Notes under the pieces: generated by a model | What the model saw: the letters and a program-made list of their open reading frames with translations, nothing else | Told to the model about the DNA's origin: nothing | Database searches by the model: none | Part shown: one piece after another, positions 5,235 through 7,036 of the stretch | Layout: each line of letters opens with the position of its first letter | Numbering within the stretch: the stretch's first letter is position 1 | Assembly (NCBI GenBank): GCA_029779375.1 | Contig: JAKPAR010000164.1 | Location: 1 to 7,036 of the forward strand | Reading direction: 5' to 3' | Length of the DNA: 7,036 bases | Source: Bacillota bacterium | GTDB lineage: Bacteria > Bacillota > Clostridia > Tissierellales > Sporanaerobacteraceae | Translations under genes and position numbers: made by a program

Positions 5235-6041
5235 TTACTTGCTCATCTCTCTTGATTTATCTGCACATCTCTTCATTGCTGCCAAAACAGCATGCCTAAA
5301 ACCTTTTTCCTCCAATGTAGCCACTGCCTCTATAGTAGTTCCTCCAGGAGAACATACATTGTCCTTAAGCTCTCCAGGATGTAAACCTGTTTCTAAAACC
5401 ATCTTTGCAGAACCAAGAACTGCTTGAGCTGCAAATTTATAAGCCATATCCCTTGGCATCCCTTCCAATACCGCTCCATCTGCCAAAGCTTCTATAAACA
5501 TATAAACATATGCTGGAGATGAACCACTTACAGCTGTAACTGCATCCATTAAATTTCTACTTACAACCTCTGCCTTCCCAAAACTCTCAAAAATACTTAT
5601 TATCTCTTCTAGTTCTTCCTTTGTAACTTCCTTGCTAGGACTTATTGCAGACATTCCTTCTCCTACCATGGCTGGAGTATTTGGCATAACCTTCACTACC
5701 TTTACTTTTCTTCCAAAAGCAGCTTGAGTATCTTCAATATCCTTTCCAGCAGCTATAACCACTATTATAGCTGCTTCTTTTATATCATTTTTGATTTGTT
5801 CAATAACCATTGGATATATATGAGGCTTTATCGACAAAACTATTATATCGCATTTTTTTGCTACTTTTAAATTATCCGTAGTAATATTTACCCCATAAGT
5901 TTCTTTTACCTTATCTAACTGCTTTTCATTGAGATCTGCAACTATAATATTTTCTGGAGATATTAGATTTGAACTTGTTATCCCGCCAATCATAGCACTT
6001 CCCATATTTCCTGAACCTATGAATCCAATTGTCTTATTCAT
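5235..6041 (-). CDS. proC: Pyrroline-5-carboxylate reductase
   Basis: ProC catalyses the last step of proline synthesis, reducing 1-pyrroline-5-carboxylate to L-proline with NAD(P)H in the cytoplasm. The 268 residues match the family length. The N-terminal Rossmann fold opens with IGFIGSGNMGSAMIGG (GxGxxG at 9-14). VMPNTPAMVGEGM at 118-130 is the conserved P5CR segment. The C-terminal dimerisation and substrate domain carries AVSGSSPAYVYMFIEALADG (170-189) and the signature SPGGTTIEAVATLE (231-244). The RBS GGAGG stands 9 nt before the ATG. An earlier ATG in another frame (ATGACATGA) ends immediately and is not the start. proA and proB are not nearby in this window. It is the first gene of a likely two-gene unit with the rhomboid protease, behind a candidate extended -10 promoter. 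Confidence 0.97.
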   Translation of the reverse strand: MNKTIGFIGSGNMGSAMIGGITSSNLISPENIIVADLNEKQLDKVKETYGVNITTDNLKVAKKCDIIVLSIKPHIYPMVIEQIKNDIKEAAIIVVIAAGKDIEDTQAAFGRKVKVVKVMPNTPAMVGEGMSAISPSKEVTKEELEEIISIFESFGKAEVVSRNLMDAVTAVSGSSPAYVYMFIEALADGAVLEGMPRDMAYKFAAQAVLGSAKMVLETGLHPGELKDNVCSPGGTTIEAVATLEEKGFRHAVLAAMKRCADKSREMSK

Positions 6042-6077
6042 GTCATACTTCCTCCCATTGTTTTTTATGCCATCTTA

Positions 6078-6086
6078 ATTTTAACA
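6078..6086 (-). promoter_or_regulatory. Candidate extended -10 promoter of proC
   Basis: On the minus strand TGT plus TAAAAT (5 of 6 to TATAAT) forms an extended -10 box. It would start transcription near 6071, about 30 nt before the proC ATG. No convincing -35 box is seen. The terminator at 6134-6161 separates this gene from upstream transcription, so a promoter is needed in this interval. Confidence 0.4.
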
Positions 6087-6133
6087 CAAAAATTAAAAAT
6101 ATACTACAAAACCAGCCAGAGAAAGTGACACAT

Positions 6134-6161
6134 AAAAAAACCCCTTGGAAAATCCAAAAGA
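6134..6161 (-). terminator. Intrinsic terminator after the small coiled-coil ORF
   Basis: On the minus strand a 9-bp stem with several G-U pairs (TCTTTTGGA with TCCAAGGGG, loop TTT) is followed directly by seven T residues. It begins 4 nt after the stop codon of the 28-residue frame and isolates proC from it. Confidence 0.7.
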
Positions 6162-6165
6162 GTTC

Positions 6166-6252
6166 TTAGAAAATGCATTTATAAATTTCAGTATGAAGTT
6201 CATCTATCTGTCCATTTAGTCTTTCCAGCAATTCCAGTACTTTGTCATCCAT
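6166..6252 (-). CDS. Small coiled-coil peptide of unknown function (about 28 residues)
   Basis: The frame reads MDDKVLELLERLNGQIDE, continues through LHTEIYKCIF, and stops at TAA. Hydrophobic residues (Val, Leu, Leu, Ile, Leu, Ile) recur with exact 4-3-4-3-4 spacing, so it should form one amphipathic helix suited to coiled-coil pairing. An RBS (AGGGGG) lies 9 nt before this ATG. An in-frame ATG at 6258 would add Met-Asn but sits only 3 nt from the RBS. An extended -10 promoter lies about 40 nt upstream and a terminator immediately downstream, giving a transcript of about 145 nt. From memory, similar N-termini open longer clostridial proteins of unknown function, so this may be a truncated remnant instead of a functional small protein. 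Confidence 0.5.
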   Translation of the reverse strand: MDDKVLELLERLNGQIDELHTEIYKCIF

Positions 6253-6285
6253 ATTCATCCGCCCCCTGATCTTTCAGTTAAATAA

Positions 6286-6294
6286 ATTATATCA
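6286..6294 (-). promoter_or_regulatory. Extended -10 promoter of the small coiled-coil ORF
   Basis: On the minus strand the sequence TGATATAAT combines the TG extension with a perfect TATAAT. Transcription would start near 6279, about 20 nt before the ribosome binding region of the small frame. The -35 region is weak (TGTATA), as is common with extended -10 promoters. Confidence 0.55.
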
Positions 6295-6316
6295 TTCTTT
6301 TATAAATTTATACAGT

Positions 6317-6356
6317 AAAAAAATTTGATGCGCTGAGAACCGTCCCCAGCGCATCA
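6317..6356 (-). terminator. Repeat-derived terminator of the ABC ATPase gene
   Basis: On the minus strand hairpin repeat d is followed by AA and then seven T residues (6323-6317). A GC-rich stem plus U tract directly at the stop codon has the form of an intrinsic terminator, so the repeat appears to have taken over this role. Confidence 0.55.
6326..6356 (-). repeat. 31-nt hairpin repeat (copy d), different arms, same core
   Basis: Read on the minus strand, arms TGATGCGCT and AGCGCATCA pair perfectly around the core GGGGACGGTTCTC. Its length (31 nt) and 9-13-9 layout equal copies a to c, but the arm sequence is different while still complementary. It has no head duplication. Its first three bases, TGA, are the stop codon of the ABC ATPase gene. 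Confidence 0.88.
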
Positions 6357-7028
6357 TTTATACTCAACCAATTCTCCATCCAATATAGAAGCAGTATGAT
6401 CTGCTATTCTTTTAGCTTGATCTAAATTGTGAGTCACTATAACTATGGTATAGTCTTTAGAAAATTTCAAAAGCATTTCCTCTATCTTTTCAGTATTTTT
6501 AGCATCCAAGGCAGAACAAGGCTCATCCAACAAAAGCACTTCAGGGCCTACAGTTAAAGCTCTTGCTATGCAAAGTCTTTGCTGCTGTCCTCCAGAAAGT
6601 TTAGTAGCTTTCATATTCAAATCATTCTTTACCTCTTCAAACAGCCCTGCCTTTTGAAGCGTATTTTCCACTATACTATTTAATTCTTTTTTATCCTTTA
6701 TTCCATAGTATATAGGAGCATAAGTCAAATTTTTATATATTGAAAATGGAAATGGGGTTGGCTTTTGAAACACCATACCTATCATTCTTCTTATATCATC
6801 CTTTTTATAAGAACGTATATCCTTATCCTTAAACAATATATCTCCTTCAAAGCTTCCACCATTTTCTTCTATCATAAGGTTTAGAGTTGAAAGCAAAGTT
6901 GACTTCCCACAACCAGATGGACCTATTATAGCTGTTATCTTATTCTTCTCTATATTCATAGACAAATTCTTAAGCACTTTCTTATCACCATAGCTAACAG
7001 ATAAATCCTTTATTTTTATTATATCCAT
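6354..7028 (-). CDS. PstB-like ABC transporter ATP-binding protein with short C-terminus
   Basis: This cytoplasmic ATPase powers an ABC importer. It most resembles PstB of the phosphate uptake system. All nucleotide-binding motifs are intact: Walker A GPSGCGKST (36-44), Q-loop MVFQKPTPFP (Gln88), signature LSGGQQQRLCIARAL (144-158), Walker B LLLDEP (165-170), D-loop SALD and H-loop His200. The FQKPTPFPFSIYKN stretch and TIVIVTHNLDQAKRIADHTA are strongly PstB-like. The length is 224 residues against about 250 for typical PstB. It stops after DGELVEYK, where PstB proteins usually continue with a segment ending near an ISGRFG motif. The TGA stop belongs to hairpin repeat d, so truncation by the repeat is likely. 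Asp-Ala in SALDAKNTEK and the shorter N-terminus leave a PstB-related paralogue for another anion possible. The partner permeases would lie beyond the right edge. Confidence 0.85.
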   Translation of the reverse strand: MDIIKIKDLSVSYGDKKVLKNLSMNIEKNKITAIIGPSGCGKSTLLSTLNLMIEENGGSFEGDILFKDKDIRSYKKDDIRRMIGMVFQKPTPFPFSIYKNLTYAPIYYGIKDKKELNSIVENTLQKAGLFEEVKNDLNMKATKLSGGQQQRLCIARALTVGPEVLLLDEPCSALDAKNTEKIEEMLLKFSKDYTIVIVTHNLDQAKRIADHTASILDGELVEYK

Positions 7029-7036
7029 CTACCTAT

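Noticed and set aside
3021..6356. Hairpin repeats considered as a CRISPR array
   Set aside because: The copies are dispersed by hundreds of bases and separated by genes, with no regular spacers and no cas genes.

Overview
The window is AT-rich, with frequent ATA and AGA codons, strong GGAGG-type ribosome binding sites and intrinsic terminators. It looks like chromosomal DNA of a low-GC Firmicute, most likely a member of the Clostridia or Tissierellia. This placement is inferred from composition and gene content. I see no rRNA, tRNA, CRISPR array or transposase gene.

Left part (1-2746, minus strand): a compact operon with its own promoter. It encodes a Wzz/CpsC-type co-polymerase and kinase activator, a CpsD-type bacterial tyrosine kinase, a CpsB-type PHP phosphotyrosine phosphatase, and the start of a secreted protein that runs off the left edge. 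The first three form the standard phosphorylation switch that controls surface polysaccharide synthesis. No glycosyltransferase is visible.

Centre (2765-3446, plus strand): a divergent transcription unit. A 55-residue protein ends in a membrane helix and is followed at once by a 31-nt hairpin repeat. The next frame encodes a bacterial Ig-like domain and ends at a strong terminator. The two halves look like one membrane-anchored Ig-like protein split by the repeat.

Right part (3600-7028, all minus strand): a DMT/EamA transporter; a proC-rhomboid protease pair; a self-contained unit for a peptide of about 28 residues, with extended -10 promoter, RBS and terminator; and a PstB-like ABC ATPase whose C-terminus is short.

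The unusual element is a family of four dispersed hairpin repeats at 3021-3059, 3580-3610, 4484-4526 and 6326-6356. Each contains a unit of exactly 31 nt built as 9-nt arm, 13-nt core, 9-nt arm. Three share the core GGGGACGGTTCTC. One of these has different but still complementary arms, and the fourth keeps the arms but has another core. Three copies sit on, or create, the 3' end of a reading frame. The fourth abuts a terminator. They resemble miniature REP-like elements that may be moved by an enzyme encoded elsewhere.
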